64,000 bases of DNA from JBBQZU01 sp041749535. GTDB lineage: Bacteria; Bacteroidota; Bacteroidia; Flavobacteriales_D; Cryomorphaceae. A program made the position numbers and the translations under genes. This document shows, one piece after another, positions 47,341 to 56,978 of this stretch; positions within the stretch are counted from its first letter, which is position 1; the number at the start of each line of letters is the position of its first letter. Under the pieces are notes generated by a model. That model was not told where the DNA came from and made no database searches. It saw only the letters and a program-made list of their open reading frames with translations. Location of the stretch: contig JBGTBE010000042.1 of the NCBI GenBank assembly GCA_041749535.1, positions 1 to 64,000 of the forward strand. Reading direction: 5' to 3'.

Positions 47341-48164
47341 TGCATCCCTTAAAAAACTTCTTTAAAGCCCTCCGCAATATATGTGTGGTGGCCGCTAGAG
47401 TTGTGATTGCTTTCGGCTTGTGCAGCTGCGAAGGCCCATCCGCGAGCCAAGATCAAAATGCAGAATCTGTAACCAAAGCCTATACAAATGCCGCTGACAG
47501 TATAGCACCAGCGGTGAGAGAATACCCATTGCTTACCGATACCAATTCCAAGGAATTTCTACTCCGCTATTTCGAAGAGAACAAAGAGCGAAAGATTGCC
47601 CTTTCCACCCGACTCGGCACCCTGAAAATCAACCTTTTTGAAGACACACCTCTGCACTCGGCCAACTTCCTGATGTTGGTGAAAAGGGGCTATTTCAACA
47701 ATACCGAATTTACGCGCATCATAGAAGGATTTGTGGTGCAGGGAGGCAACAACGAGAATGAAATGGAAGAAGTGAAGCGCATGTTGATTGGCACCTACCA
47801 CATAGAATCTGAAATGCAGGCGGGCCACATACACAGAAGGGGTGCCCTCGCTGCGGCCCGTCACTACGAGAACAATCCTGAAAAAAAATCTTCCCCTTAT
47901 AATTTCTATCTGGTGCATGGCCAGATTTACGGGGAGCCCGGGTTTATGGCCCTGGAGCGTGAGCAAAGCATGCGCATCCCTGCTTCCAATCGGGCGGTAT
48001 ATTCAAGCGTTGGCGGGGCGCCACACCTGGATGGAGCTCACACCGTGTTTGGTGAAATATATGAGGGCATGGAGGTGCTGGACCGCATGGCAGCTGTTAA
48101 AACTGACGAAAGCGACTGGCCACTTGAACCCCTGATCATGGAAATGACTGTAAGCAATGACTAA
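47340..48164 (+). CDS. Cyclophilin-type peptidyl-prolyl isomerase, probable lipoprotein
   Basis: 274 residues. An N-terminal hydrophobic stretch ending FGLCSCEGPS indicates a lipoprotein anchor at the envelope. The cyclophilin domain (~75-270) shows LSTRLGTLKINLFEDTPLHS, NFLMLVKRGYFNNTEFTRII (active-site Arg region), GFVVQGGNNE, GALAAARHYENNPEKKSSPY (an insertion-bearing loop) and HTVFGEIYEGMEVLDRMAAV. It speeds proline isomerisation in exported proteins. It overlaps the gamma-glutamyltransferase gene by 8 bases and probably forms an operon with it and the DUF1883 gene. Confidence 0.9.
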   Translation: MHPLKNFFKALRNICVVAARVVIAFGLCSCEGPSASQDQNAESVTKAYTNAADSIAPAVREYPLLTDTNSKEFLLRYFEENKERKIALSTRLGTLKINLFEDTPLHSANFLMLVKRGYFNNTEFTRIIEGFVVQGGNNENEMEEVKRMLIGTYHIESEMQAGHIHRRGALAAARHYENNPEKKSSPYNFYLVHGQIYGEPGFMALEREQSMRIPASNRAVYSSVGGAPHLDGAHTVFGEIYEGMEVLDRMAAVKTDESDWPLEPLIMEMTVSND

Positions 48165-49884
48165 AAAATCTCTCCGCACCTGGCTGGCAATTTGTACTGC
48201 TGCGCTCACCATTTCATGCACACCGGCAACAACGGAGCAAAAGCCAACCATAGAGCTCGATAAAAACCTGGACAGCCTGAAGTCAGCCGTAGCTTGCGCC
48301 CACCCGGAAGCTGCGCGTATTGGCGCTGAAATTCTCTCCAAAGGAGGCAATGCAGTGGATGCCGCATCGGCCATACAATGGGCATTGGCGGTGTGCTATC
48401 CCGAAGCTGGCAACCTCGGTGGAGGCGGATTCATGGTTATTCGAAATCAGGATGGAACCTCAGCCACGCTCGACTTTCGTGAAAAGGCACCTGCCCTCTC
48501 TGCTGCCGATATGTACCTCGATTCACTGGGCCAACCTGTGGAGGATATGAGCCTTACTACCCATCAGAGCAGTGGCGTTCCAGGCTCGGTAAGGGGAATT
48601 TACGAAGCCCATGCCAGGTACGGAAAATTGCCCATGGAGCAGTTGATAGACCCGGCAATTGTTCTTGCTAGAAATGGCTTTGCACTAACTGAAAAGCAGG
48701 CCAACAACCTCAACGCACATGCCAATGAATTCTCTTTGAGAAATACAGCACCTGTAGCTTTTGTGCGCGATGGAAGAACTTGGCAACCCGGCGACACGCT
48801 GAAGCAACCTGAACTCGCAACCACCCTGGAGCGCATTCGCGACAATGGCCCGAATGAATTTTACACAGGGCACACTGCTTCCCTGCTTGTTGAAGAGATG
48901 CAAAAGGGATCTGGAATTATCAGTGCCGATGACTTGAAAGCGTACCATACCGTGTGGAGAGACCCCATCACATTTGAGTTTGAAGGATATAAAATCATAT
49001 CCATGCCCCCACCTTCGAGCGGCGGGGTAGCGCTTGCACAAATCACAGGCATGTACACAGATTGCATGCACGAACCGCTGAGCCACAACAGCGCTGACTA
49101 CATTCACGCAATGGTAGAAATTCAGCGAAGGGTATATGCCGACAGGGCTTTCTACCTCGGTGACCCCGATTTTGTGGATGTGCCCATTGAAGCACTCACC
49201 ACAGATCTCTATCTGAGAAGAAGAATGGACAATTTTAACTGGTACGCATCTACCCCTAGTGCTGAAGTGAGCCACGGGGAATTTGCCTTTATACAGGAAA
49301 GCCCGGAAACCACACATCTTTCTGTGGTAGATGCAGAGGGAAATGCAGTATCGGTTACCACCACACTGAACGACAATTACGGAAGTAAAATAGTGGTGAG
49401 AGGTGCCGGATTTCTGCTCAACAATGAGATGGATGACTTCAGCGTGAAGCCTGGAACACCAAATATGTTTGGGTTGGTGGGCGGCACCGCCAATGCCATT
49501 GCCCCCGGCAAGCGTATGCTCAGCTCCATGACTCCGGTGATTGTGGAGAAGGATGACAAACTATTTCTGGTGGCAGGTTCGCCGGGAGGGTCTACCATTA
49601 TCACTTCGGTGCTCCAAACCATCATGAACACTGCGCACTTTGACATGTCGCTCACCGATGCCACAGCCGCACCAAAGTTTCACAGTCAGTGGTTGCCAGA
49701 TGTGATATTTATGGAAGAAGGGCGCTTTGAATCTGCTACCATCGAGACTCTGGAAGCATTGGGACACAACATTCAATTTGTGCCTTCACTCGGCAGGGTG
49801 GACGCCATTCTCGTTACCCCCTCCGGAACCTTGGAAGCAGTGGGCGACCCAAGAGGAGATAACCACGCAGCCGGAATAAGATAA
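48157..49884 (+). CDS. ggt: Gamma-glutamyltransferase (glutathione hydrolase), lipoprotein
   Basis: 575 residues, the usual proenzyme size. The start overlaps the cyclophilin stop region by 8 bases. A lipoprotein signal (LAICTAALTISC) anchors it outside the cytoplasm. The large-subunit part has AACAHPEA-like SAVACAHPEAARIGAEILSK, GGNAVDAASAIQWALAVCYP and GGGGFMVI. The autocleavage site with the catalytic Thr is in SPETTHLSVVDAEGNAVSVT, giving the small subunit. SMTPVIV and AGSPGGSTI, the substrate carboxylate loop, follow. It hydrolyses or transfers the gamma-glutamyl group of glutathione and related peptides in the periplasm. Confidence 0.96.
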   Translation: MTKKSLRTWLAICTAALTISCTPATTEQKPTIELDKNLDSLKSAVACAHPEAARIGAEILSKGGNAVDAASAIQWALAVCYPEAGNLGGGGFMVIRNQDGTSATLDFREKAPALSAADMYLDSLGQPVEDMSLTTHQSSGVPGSVRGIYEAHARYGKLPMEQLIDPAIVLARNGFALTEKQANNLNAHANEFSLRNTAPVAFVRDGRTWQPGDTLKQPELATTLERIRDNGPNEFYTGHTASLLVEEMQKGSGIISADDLKAYHTVWRDPITFEFEGYKIISMPPPSSGGVALAQITGMYTDCMHEPLSHNSADYIHAMVEIQRRVYADRAFYLGDPDFVDVPIEALTTDLYLRRRMDNFNWYASTPSAEVSHGEFAFIQESPETTHLSVVDAEGNAVSVTTTLNDNYGSKIVVRGAGFLLNNEMDDFSVKPGTPNMFGLVGGTANAIAPGKRMLSSMTPVIVEKDDKLFLVAGSPGGSTIITSVLQTIMNTAHFDMSLTDATAAPKFHSQWLPDVIFMEEGRFESATIETLEALGHNIQFVPSLGRVDAILVTPSGTLEAVGDPRGDNHAAGIR

Positions 49885-49885
49885 T

Positions 49886-50323
49886 ATGCATCCCATTTTA
49901 AAAAAATACAATGAAGTGAACCGCTTCGGAAATCTGTTGGGCCTTGAGCTCACCGTGCTCCAACCGGGTGAGATTGAATACCGCATGCGCATCACCGATT
50001 CGCACCTCTCGAACCCACTCGCAGCCCACGGTGGTGCCCTGGCAGCTATGATGGATGCAGTGCTCGGCGTTGCAGCGCTTTCTCTGAGTGTGGAAGACCA
50101 AAGGCTGGTAAGCACTGTTGAGTTTAAGATCAACTATTATACGCCCATCTTACCGGGCGACATCTTGGTTGGATACGGTAAAGTGGTATTTGCCGGAAGA
50201 AGGCTTATTGGCTCAGAGGGAACCATTTATTGCGAAAACCGCGATATGCAAGTGGCCTCAAAAGGACTCGGCACCTTCAACGCATATCCCGCCGAAAAGA
50301 ATGACCTTTTTCTCACCCCTTGA
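49886..50323 (+). CDS. PaaI-family hotdog thioesterase
   Basis: 145 residues. The hotdog fold shows NLLGLELTVLQPGEIEYRMR, the catalytic-region motif NPLAAHGGALAAMMDAVLGV (HGG followed by an acidic residue in the helix) and LVSTVEFKINYYTPILPGD. It hydrolyses acyl-CoA thioesters; the acyl chain preferred is unknown. It starts one base after the ggt stop and ends the operon. A 12-base palindrome follows before the convergent acyltransferase gene. Confidence 0.9.
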   Translation: MHPILKKYNEVNRFGNLLGLELTVLQPGEIEYRMRITDSHLSNPLAAHGGALAAMMDAVLGVAALSLSVEDQRLVSTVEFKINYYTPILPGDILVGYGKVVFAGRRLIGSEGTIYCENRDMQVASKGLGTFNAYPAEKNDLFLTP

Positions 50324-50330
50324 GTAAAGA

Positions 50331-50342
50331 CCAGGCGCCTGG
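50331..50342. repeat. 12-bp perfect palindrome between convergent genes
   Basis: CCAGGCGCCTGG, without a loop, lies between stops at 50323 and 50356. It may act as a short bidirectional terminator stem, but there are no flanking T runs. Confidence 0.3.
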
Positions 50343-50355
50343 CGGACAGCAAACC

Positions 50356-51141
50356 CTAGTGTACAACGTTTAAGTTGCTTTCAGATTGGTCCTTTGATGG
50401 AGCTGCTGGCACGCGGATAAATTCTTCTGACTGCTTGATGGCGCGCATCACCTGATCCAGTATTTCTTCGGCAGGCTTGTCATAGTCTATGTGCAAAGGC
50501 TCATAAAACTTCATGAGCAAGCGTTGGTCGCGCACCTTGATCAAAAGCCCTTTCTTGTCGAACGCCCTTCTGAAACCATCAATATTCACGGGAACGACAG
50601 AAGGCCTGTATTGCTTTATAATATGTGCAGTTCCCTTCCTTCCTTTCTCGAAAGCTTTTGTGGTGCCCTGTGGAAAGGTGACCAACCAGCCTGTGCTAAG
50701 CGCCTTCCCTATATTCTCTGTGTCTTTGGGATCAACTTCCCGGTGAATTTCCTTGCCTGCCTCTCTCCAGGTACGTTGTACTGTAATGGCGCCTCCCAAG
50801 GCAAAAAGTCTGGGTATAATGCCGCTTTCCATCGTTTCGCGTGCAGCTACATAGTACACGTTCAACTTAGGTGCGAGAAGGTAAATGGGATTGCGGATAC
50901 CCCGCTTGAGCTTCCACTTGGCCGCACAGAATGCATGGTACATCAGGGATACATCGGCAAAGTAGGTTTGGTGATTGGAAACGAACAACACGTTCTCTGA
51001 TGGCAGATTGTGCAACACCTCCATGCCAGCCACAATAGATTTATTGGTCCACACAAACCTGGGCCATGTAATAGCGCCCGCGATCTGAATGAGTAGGTAC
51101 TTCAGAAAAAGCCACTGACCAAATACATTTTTGAATCTCAC
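50356..51141 (-). CDS. 1-acyl-sn-glycerol-3-phosphate acyltransferase (PlsC family)
   Basis: 261 residues. An N-terminal hydrophobic segment (WLFLKYLLIQIAGAITW) associates it with the membrane. Acyltransferase motifs: SNHQTYFADVSLMYHAF (HxxxxD block I, here with Tyr/Phe), an ALGGAITVQRTW segment (block II), TFPQGTTKAFEKG (block III, where Q-G-T replaces the usual E-G-T), and VVPVNIDGF (block IV). It transfers acyl chains to lysophosphatidic acid or a related lipid. The Gln in block III is a variation also seen in Bacteroidota homologues. It ends close to the priA gene upstream, with 46 bases between. Confidence 0.87.
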   Translation of the reverse strand: MRFKNVFGQWLFLKYLLIQIAGAITWPRFVWTNKSIVAGMEVLHNLPSENVLFVSNHQTYFADVSLMYHAFCAAKWKLKRGIRNPIYLLAPKLNVYYVAARETMESGIIPRLFALGGAITVQRTWREAGKEIHREVDPKDTENIGKALSTGWLVTFPQGTTKAFEKGRKGTAHIIKQYRPSVVPVNIDGFRRAFDKKGLLIKVRDQRLLMKFYEPLHIDYDKPAEEILDQVMRAIKQSEEFIRVPAAPSKDQSESNLNVVH

Positions 51142-51187
51142 TTTGCAGGATTGAGAAGTGAAGGTATTGAATTTTCCCTATGCCCGT

Positions 51188-53650
51188 CTACTGTGGGTCC
51201 ACATTGATGATAAGGCGCACCTGCCGAAACTCTTTCCTGGCAAAGAACCTGTGGTTTAGGGCAACGAGCGCAGCCTTAAGGTTTGAGAGCTGCACATGTG
51301 GATCTATCTTGATGAGCAGATGCTTGTTGTACCTGTTCTTCACGCGGGCTACCTGTGGGTATTCCGGTCCCAGTACAGCTTCCTTGGGGAGCAAGGCGAG
51401 CAACTCGGTTGCATACGTAGCAGCGCAGTAATCGGTAAGCTCCATTTGGCTGTGGCGAAATATCAATAAAATCAACCTGCTGAAGGGAGGGTACTTGAAT
51501 TTGCTACGCTCTTCCATCTCCCTCCCAAACACTTCTTCATATCCAGCATTCTGAACAGCGGTGATAACCCAGTGTCCTGGGTTTTGTGATTGTATGAGTA
51601 CCTCCCCTTTCTTCTTTCGGCGCCCGGCCCTGCCCGCCACCTGCGTCATGAGCTGGTAGGCGCGCTCCACGCTTCTGAAATCGGGAAACTTGAGCAGCAG
51701 ATCGGCATTGAGCACACCTACAAGACTAACCCTTCCAAAATCAAGACCCTTGGTAACCATTTGTGTGCCGATGAGCACATCAATGGCACCATCCTGAAAA
51801 TCGCCGAGAATTTGCTGGTATGCCATTTTGGTTCGGGTGCTGTCCAGGTCCAACCTCGCTATCTTGGCTTCGGGAAAAAAAACTTCCAGTTCTTCTTCTA
51901 TGCGCTCTGTGCCGAAACCTGCAAGTTTTAGTTTGTGAGATCCACATTTCGGACATTCCGGGGGTATGGTATACCTATTGCCGCAGTAGTGACACAACAG
52001 GCGATTGAGGGCTTTATGAAAGGTGGCTGACACATCGCACCTTGTGCACTCTGGTGTCCAACCGCAGGAGGTGCACACCAAAATGGGGGCATATCCCCGC
52101 CTGTTCTGAAAGAGGATGACCTGCTCCTTTCGGGCAAGGGTTTCCTTAATGGACGCCAAAAGGGTTTCAGTGAAGTAACCGGAAGGTGCAGTAGATTTAG
52201 AGAGCAGTAGTGGCTTTACTTCCGGTAGGTCCATCCCTCCGTATCGCTCTGTAAGCTGCACATAGCCATATTTATCCTGCCTGGCATTCTGCATAGTCTC
52301 GAATGCAGGGGTTGCCGAGCCGAGCAGCACGGGTGCTTTGTGCAGGGAGGCGAGCACAATGGCCGCATCACGCGCGTGGTACCGTGGAGCGGGGTCATGC
52401 TGCTTAAAGGATACTTCGTGTTCTTCGTCAACGATCACAAGGCCAAGGTCAGAAAAAGGAAGAAACATGGCGCTGCGCGCACCGAGAATTAAACGCCCAC
52501 GCGGTGAGTTGTTCTTCAGCACCATGTTCCACACTTCTACCCTTTCGTTTTGGTTGAAGCGGGAATGGTACACAAGTACCTGATTGCCAAAATAGCGTTG
52601 TAACCTTACGATCATTTGCGTGGTGAGCGCAATCTCCGGAAGCATATACAGCACCTGCTTCCCCTTCTCGAGCATTTCTGAAACCAGCTTCACATAGATC
52701 TCTGTTTTACCCGACGAGGTAATTCCATGCAGCAGTGTTACGGATTTTTTCCGGAAAGCATCGTGTATTTCACCGAAGGCAATTTGCTGCGCAGCGCTTA
52801 GTTCAAATGCTGTGTTGCCCTCTTCATTGGAGTTGGGCAAGCGGCTTGTTTCCCGCTCATAGATCTCCAGCACCCCTTTTCGGAGCAGTTCAGCCACCAC
52901 AGAAGCCGTGCACCCTGCGAACTTCTGCAGGATGGTTTTCTTCACTTCTTCTACTTCGCCCGTATATCGCCTGCTGAGCTGCACATACATCATAAGCACC
53001 TCTTGCTGCTTTGGCGCGCGCTCGAGTAATTTGAATGCACTTTGCAGCCCATCCTCATCCTCGCAAGCCGGGCTCAGCTTCACGAAAGTTTCGTAACGAG
53101 GCTTGTAGCGCTCCTTCAGGTCTTCCATTACAAGGATGGCCCCTGCTGCAAGTAGCTTTTTAATGGTGGGTTGGTACGCCTTTACCTGCAGCAATTCAGA
53201 AATTTCATCTGGTGCCATTACTTCCCTTGCCGAAAGCGCTTCGAGCAGGAGCGATTCCTTTGTGGTAAATGATGAGATGTCACCATCGAAGGCGGGGTTC
53301 AGCTGGTAGCTTGTCTCGCTGCTCAAACGAATACCTGCGGGCAGTGCCGCAAGCAGAATCTCACCCATATGACACATATAATAGGTGGACATCCAACTCC
53401 AAAACCGGAGTTGTACCTCGTGGATGATGGGTTTAGAATCGAGCAAGGTATCAATGTACCGGGCGGAGTAACCTGTAGGTGGCGTTTCGTGAATGGCCAC
53501 CACAATGCCGGTCATCAATTTGCTTTTCCTGAAAGGAACAACTACAAGCACCCCAACGCTCACATAAGGCTCCGCGTTTTTGGGGAGCCTGTATGTAAAA
53601 TTGTTGGGCAATGCCAAAGGCAGGAGAACATCAACAAACCAGGTTTTCAA
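51188..53650 (-). CDS. priA: Primosomal replication restart helicase PriA
   Basis: 820 residues, normal for Bacteroidota PriA. It reloads the replicative helicase at stalled forks. The N-terminal DNA-binding part begins FVDVLLPLALPNNFTYRLPK. The helicase core has Walker A GITSSGKTEIYVKL (~305), DEEH box LVIVDEEHEVSFKQ, GSATPAFETM (motif III) and GTQMVTKGLDFGRVSLVG (motif V). Between the helicase lobes, eight Cys form two zinc sites (CTSCGWTPECTRC and CHYCGNRYTIPPECPKCG). It ends in the C-terminal domain (RVKNRYNKHLLIK). It is divergent from the symporter gene. Confidence 0.97.
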   Translation of the reverse strand: MKTWFVDVLLPLALPNNFTYRLPKNAEPYVSVGVLVVVPFRKSKLMTGIVVAIHETPPTGYSARYIDTLLDSKPIIHEVQLRFWSWMSTYYMCHMGEILLAALPAGIRLSSETSYQLNPAFDGDISSFTTKESLLLEALSAREVMAPDEISELLQVKAYQPTIKKLLAAGAILVMEDLKERYKPRYETFVKLSPACEDEDGLQSAFKLLERAPKQQEVLMMYVQLSRRYTGEVEEVKKTILQKFAGCTASVVAELLRKGVLEIYERETSRLPNSNEEGNTAFELSAAQQIAFGEIHDAFRKKSVTLLHGITSSGKTEIYVKLVSEMLEKGKQVLYMLPEIALTTQMIVRLQRYFGNQVLVYHSRFNQNERVEVWNMVLKNNSPRGRLILGARSAMFLPFSDLGLVIVDEEHEVSFKQHDPAPRYHARDAAIVLASLHKAPVLLGSATPAFETMQNARQDKYGYVQLTERYGGMDLPEVKPLLLSKSTAPSGYFTETLLASIKETLARKEQVILFQNRRGYAPILVCTSCGWTPECTRCDVSATFHKALNRLLCHYCGNRYTIPPECPKCGSHKLKLAGFGTERIEEELEVFFPEAKIARLDLDSTRTKMAYQQILGDFQDGAIDVLIGTQMVTKGLDFGRVSLVGVLNADLLLKFPDFRSVERAYQLMTQVAGRAGRRKKKGEVLIQSQNPGHWVITAVQNAGYEEVFGREMEERSKFKYPPFSRLILLIFRHSQMELTDYCAATYATELLALLPKEAVLGPEYPQVARVKNRYNKHLLIKIDPHVQLSNLKAALVALNHRFFARKEFRQVRLIINVDPQ

Positions 53651-53800
53651 AACTATTCAGATGGATACAGCACAATGGCTTTTGAAACGGAGCACTAAAG
53701 TAGTCCAATTTACCAACAATGGAGCGTGGCAATATTTCTTGTGAGCGATGAAAACTACTGGTGCGCTGTATATATCTTGCCACCCAAAAGCTCTCCCAAA

Positions 53801-55546
53801 ATGGTGCTTCACCCCATTGATATTGCTATCATCGTGCTCTTCCTGCTTATGAGTCTTTTCATAGGCCTTTACTTTCGTAAAAAGGCATCAAAAAGCCTGT
53901 CCGCATTTTTTCTGGGTGATAGGAATATGCCCTGGCTTGTGGCCGGTATTTCAATGGTGGCTACCACCTTCGCAGCAGACACTCCGCTGGCTGTGGCCGA
54001 ACTGGTAGGGAAGAATGGAATCTCGGGCAACTGGATTTGGTGGAGTTTCCTGGCGGGAGGTATGCTCACCACGTTTTTCTTCGCCAAGCTTTGGAGACGT
54101 TCGGGGGTGCTCACTGAAGTGGAACTCATAGAATTGAGGTATGGGGGAAAGCCTGCAGCCTTGCTCCGAGGTTTTAAGGCGGTGTATCTGGGCCTTTTTA
54201 TGAATGTGTTGATTATTGGTTGGGTAAACCTGGCAATGATTACCATCATGCAAGGCTTTTTTGGATTGGAATACTGGGATGCTTTTATATATCTTGCTAT
54301 AGCCATGGTTTTTGCGACCATCTACACATCTTTATCCGGTCTATGGGGTGTTGCAGTTACCGATGTGGTGCAGTTTATTTTTGCAATGATTGGCACCACG
54401 GTTTTGGCATTTATTGTACTGAGCAGGCCCGAAGTAGGCGGTATTGTCGGGCTTCAAGCCAAATTGCCCCCTTCTGTATTTAATTTCTTTCCGAGTATTG
54501 GCGAAGAAGGCAGTGGCGGAGTTACAAGATATGCGATAGGTGCAGGCGCATTTCTCGCATTTGCAGCTGTGCAGTGGTGGAGCAGCTGGTATCCCGGACA
54601 AGAACCCGGTGGGGGTGGATATGTGGCCCAGCGTATGATGAGTACAAAAACGGAAAAAGGCGCTGTCTATGCCACACTTCTTTTTCAAATAGCCCATTAC
54701 TGTCTCCGCCCCTGGCCCTGGATTTTGGTAGGGCTTGCTGCGATGGTGTTGTACCCCCAACTACGGGGAGATGACTTGAAAATGGGTTATGTTTACGCCA
54801 TGCGCGACTTCCTTCCGGTGGGCTTGAAGGGATTGCTGCTCGCCTCTTTTCTCGCTGCCTACCTGAGCACCATTTCCACACAACTCAATTGGGGTGCTGG
54901 TTATATTGCAAATGACTTATACAGCCGGTTCATGGCCAGGAAGGATGCCTCTCAGGCATCGTTGGTAATGGCGTCAAGGGTTGCTACTATGGTACTGATG
55001 GTATGCGGGCTGGGTGTCACAGTGCTTATGGATAGCATAAGCGGTGTGTGGTTGTTCATCATAGAATGCGGCGCAGGACTGGGTCTGGTGCTCATACTTC
55101 GGTGGTATTGGTGGAGGATCAATGCCTGGAGTGAAATTACCGCTACCGTTACTCCTTTTATCTCATTCGCCCTATCCCGGTTTGTTTTTGATTTACAGTT
55201 TCCAGAGAGCTATTTCTTCACAGTAGGGTCCACGACTGTGGTGTGGATTCTGGTCACATATCTGACACCTGCAGAGTCGCACACCACGTTGTCCAAATTT
55301 TATGGCAGGGTGCGTCCTGATGGGTGGTGGAAGCCTTTCAAGAGTGGAGAGCCCAATGAAAAAAGCGCTTTGGGATGGCTGGCACTTTGCTGGGTATCTG
55401 CTATAGCATTTGCGTACAGCCTTCTCTTCCTTACAGGAAAAGTCATTTTTGGCCTGTGGGATGAAGCCATGTGGTGGGGCATCGTAGCGCTTGCTGGCTT
55501 TGTGGGATTGAAACTAGGAATGAAACAAACAAGTATATGGAACTAA
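53801..55546 (+). CDS. Sodium/solute symporter family transporter
   Basis: 581 residues from the ATG at 53801 (MVLHPIDIAIIVLFLLMSLF); the longer frame to 53726 adds a hydrophilic lead and spans a TATATCTTG promoter-like element. About 13 membrane segments follow with SSS-family signs: FFLGDRNMPWLVAGISMVAT, TFAADTPLAVAELVGKNGIS, GAGAFLAFAAVQWWSSWYPG, and ASFLAAYLSTISTQLNWGAG, where Na+-binding residues normally lie in TM8. Substrate is unknown; it could be a sugar, an amino acid or another small solute. It is the first gene of a short plus-strand series with a lipoprotein and a secreted protein 50 bases further on. Confidence 0.87.
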   Translation: MVLHPIDIAIIVLFLLMSLFIGLYFRKKASKSLSAFFLGDRNMPWLVAGISMVATTFAADTPLAVAELVGKNGISGNWIWWSFLAGGMLTTFFFAKLWRRSGVLTEVELIELRYGGKPAALLRGFKAVYLGLFMNVLIIGWVNLAMITIMQGFFGLEYWDAFIYLAIAMVFATIYTSLSGLWGVAVTDVVQFIFAMIGTTVLAFIVLSRPEVGGIVGLQAKLPPSVFNFFPSIGEEGSGGVTRYAIGAGAFLAFAAVQWWSSWYPGQEPGGGGYVAQRMMSTKTEKGAVYATLLFQIAHYCLRPWPWILVGLAAMVLYPQLRGDDLKMGYVYAMRDFLPVGLKGLLLASFLAAYLSTISTQLNWGAGYIANDLYSRFMARKDASQASLVMASRVATMVLMVCGLGVTVLMDSISGVWLFIIECGAGLGLVLILRWYWWRINAWSEITATVTPFISFALSRFVFDLQFPESYFFTVGSTTVVWILVTYLTPAESHTTLSKFYGRVRPDGWWKPFKSGEPNEKSALGWLALCWVSAIAFAYSLLFLTGKVIFGLWDEAMWWGIVALAGFVGLKLGMKQTSIWN

Positions 55547-55599
55547 AATCCACACTGAAAAGCTTAATGATTACCTTCACCACTCCTTTAAAACGCACT

Positions 55600-56499
55600 A
55601 TGAAAACAGGTAAATTCAAATGTCAACTATACCTGATGCTCGCAGGCAGCGCAATGTTTCTGATGTCATGCGGGGAGCAATCTGTAACCCATGCCTCAGA
55701 TGATGAACAGAACAGACTCGACAGCGCCAAAACAGCCATAATCAATGTTTCAGGAGTGCTATTCAGCATTCCATCACCGGTACAAACAACATTGCTTGTA
55801 AAAAATTCAGGTGCTGCTTATGACAAAGGCATGCTCAACAATCCAGGCAAATATTCAGATTACGTTACCAACGACATCCGTGCCATCAACGCCGGCATCT
55901 ACGGTACGGATATGGCATATGCTTCTGTGTTTGAAGACGGGCAGTCGGCGCTTCAAGCGTACAAAGCTTTGGACAATCTTGCAGAAGAACTCGGCATAAC
56001 TGGTGCGGTTGATCCTGGTTTGCTTCAACGCATTGCCGTCAATGTGGGCAATACAGACTCCCTACTCATGCTGAGTGGTGTGTTCTACTCAGAGGCAGAT
56101 GCTTATCTCAAGGAAAACCAGAGGTACGATATTGCTGCCCTTGTTCTTACCGGCGGGTGGATAGAGTCTACATACCTCACCATGTTTCAGGCGCGCAGTG
56201 GAAATGCTGAAGCCATAACCCGTATCGCCGAGCAAAAACCCACCGTGAAAACCATTAAAAATGCACTTGCAAAAACCTGTAGTCAGGAATTTCTCAAGGG
56301 CGATATTTACAAGTATATTCTCGATCTTGATGTAGCCTATGAGCAGGTTACCAACACCTATAAATTTGTGGAGCCTGAAACGATGCCTGAGGAGAAAACT
56401 ACGGTACTAAAAAGTTCCAGCAGCTACACCATGAATACCGAAACCATGAATCAGATTGGCGATATTCTCACGGCATTGCGCAATACTTCTATACAATGA
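55600..56499 (+). CDS. Lipoprotein of unknown function, mostly helical
   Basis: 299 residues from the ATG at 55600; earlier in-frame starts (for example 55567) lengthen the N-terminus before the lipoprotein signal QLYLMLAGSAMFLMSCGEQ. The mature protein is largely helical (DAYLKENQRYDIAALVLTGG, AEAITRIAEQKPTVKTIKNA, DIYKYILDLDVAYEQVTNTY), with NAGIYGTDMAYASVFEDGQS near residue 110. No enzyme motif was recognised. Similar helical lipoproteins are common in Flavobacteria. The stop overlaps the next gene by 4 bases (ATGA), so the two are a translational pair. Confidence 0.72.
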   Translation: MKTGKFKCQLYLMLAGSAMFLMSCGEQSVTHASDDEQNRLDSAKTAIINVSGVLFSIPSPVQTTLLVKNSGAAYDKGMLNNPGKYSDYVTNDIRAINAGIYGTDMAYASVFEDGQSALQAYKALDNLAEELGITGAVDPGLLQRIAVNVGNTDSLLMLSGVFYSEADAYLKENQRYDIAALVLTGGWIESTYLTMFQARSGNAEAITRIAEQKPTVKTIKNALAKTCSQEFLKGDIYKYILDLDVAYEQVTNTYKFVEPETMPEEKTTVLKSSSSYTMNTETMNQIGDILTALRNTSIQ

Positions 56500-56912
56500 T
56501 CATTAAAAAGGCCATATTTTTTCTCTTCTTCACAGGGCTTGCATACATGAGCAATGCCCAATGCGACAGTACTGCGTACCATGCACGCAAGTATATGGGC
56601 CAGGATTTTATCTCTGACGGACAAACCTACCGGGCACTCATTTTTGATGATCAGATTGCAGAATTCAACACCACTTTTTATGGTGGCAATAAGTACCGAA
56701 TTGCCGCTATGGGAGGATTTGAACCAGAGCAACTCATTTTTAGCGTGTATGACCAGGAGAACAATCTGCTCTTCACCAACGAAAGTTTCCGCAACATTCC
56801 TGTTTGGAATTTCATGGTGGAGCAAACACTTACGGTAAAAATTGAAGCAAGGCTGGAATTGACGAAACAAACTTCCGGGTGCGCCGTACTACTCATCGGA
56901 TTCGAACGCTGA
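56496..56912 (+). CDS. Small secreted protein of unknown function
   Basis: 138 residues with a signal peptide (AIFFLFFTGLAYMSNAQ). The mature ~120 residues are predicted mainly beta (RALIFDDQIAEFNTTFYGGN, ELIFSVYDQ-like QLIFSVYDQENNLLFTNESF, MVEQTLTVKIEARLELTKQT), ending SGCAVLLIGFER. Two Cys (C18 and C131) may form a disulfide. No family was recognised with confidence. It is co-translated with the helical lipoprotein and followed by a strong terminator, so the pair probably works together at the envelope. Confidence 0.72.
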   Translation: MIIKKAIFFLFFTGLAYMSNAQCDSTAYHARKYMGQDFISDGQTYRALIFDDQIAEFNTTFYGGNKYRIAAMGGFEPEQLIFSVYDQENNLLFTNESFRNIPVWNFMVEQTLTVKIEARLELTKQTSGCAVLLIGFER

Positions 56913-56932
56913 GTACAACCATATGAATGGCT

Positions 56933-56964
56933 AAGCGTTGCGGGTCCGCAACGCTTTTTTTTTT
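56933..56964 (+). terminator. Strong rho-independent terminator
   Basis: Perfect 10-base stem AAGCGTTGCG (56933-56942) / CGCAACGCTT (56947-56956), 4-base loop, and a run of ten Ts (56955-56964). It ends the symporter/lipoprotein series and lies 15 bases before the ABC transporter ATG. Confidence 0.93.
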
Positions 56965-56978
56965 ACCCCTAAACTATT

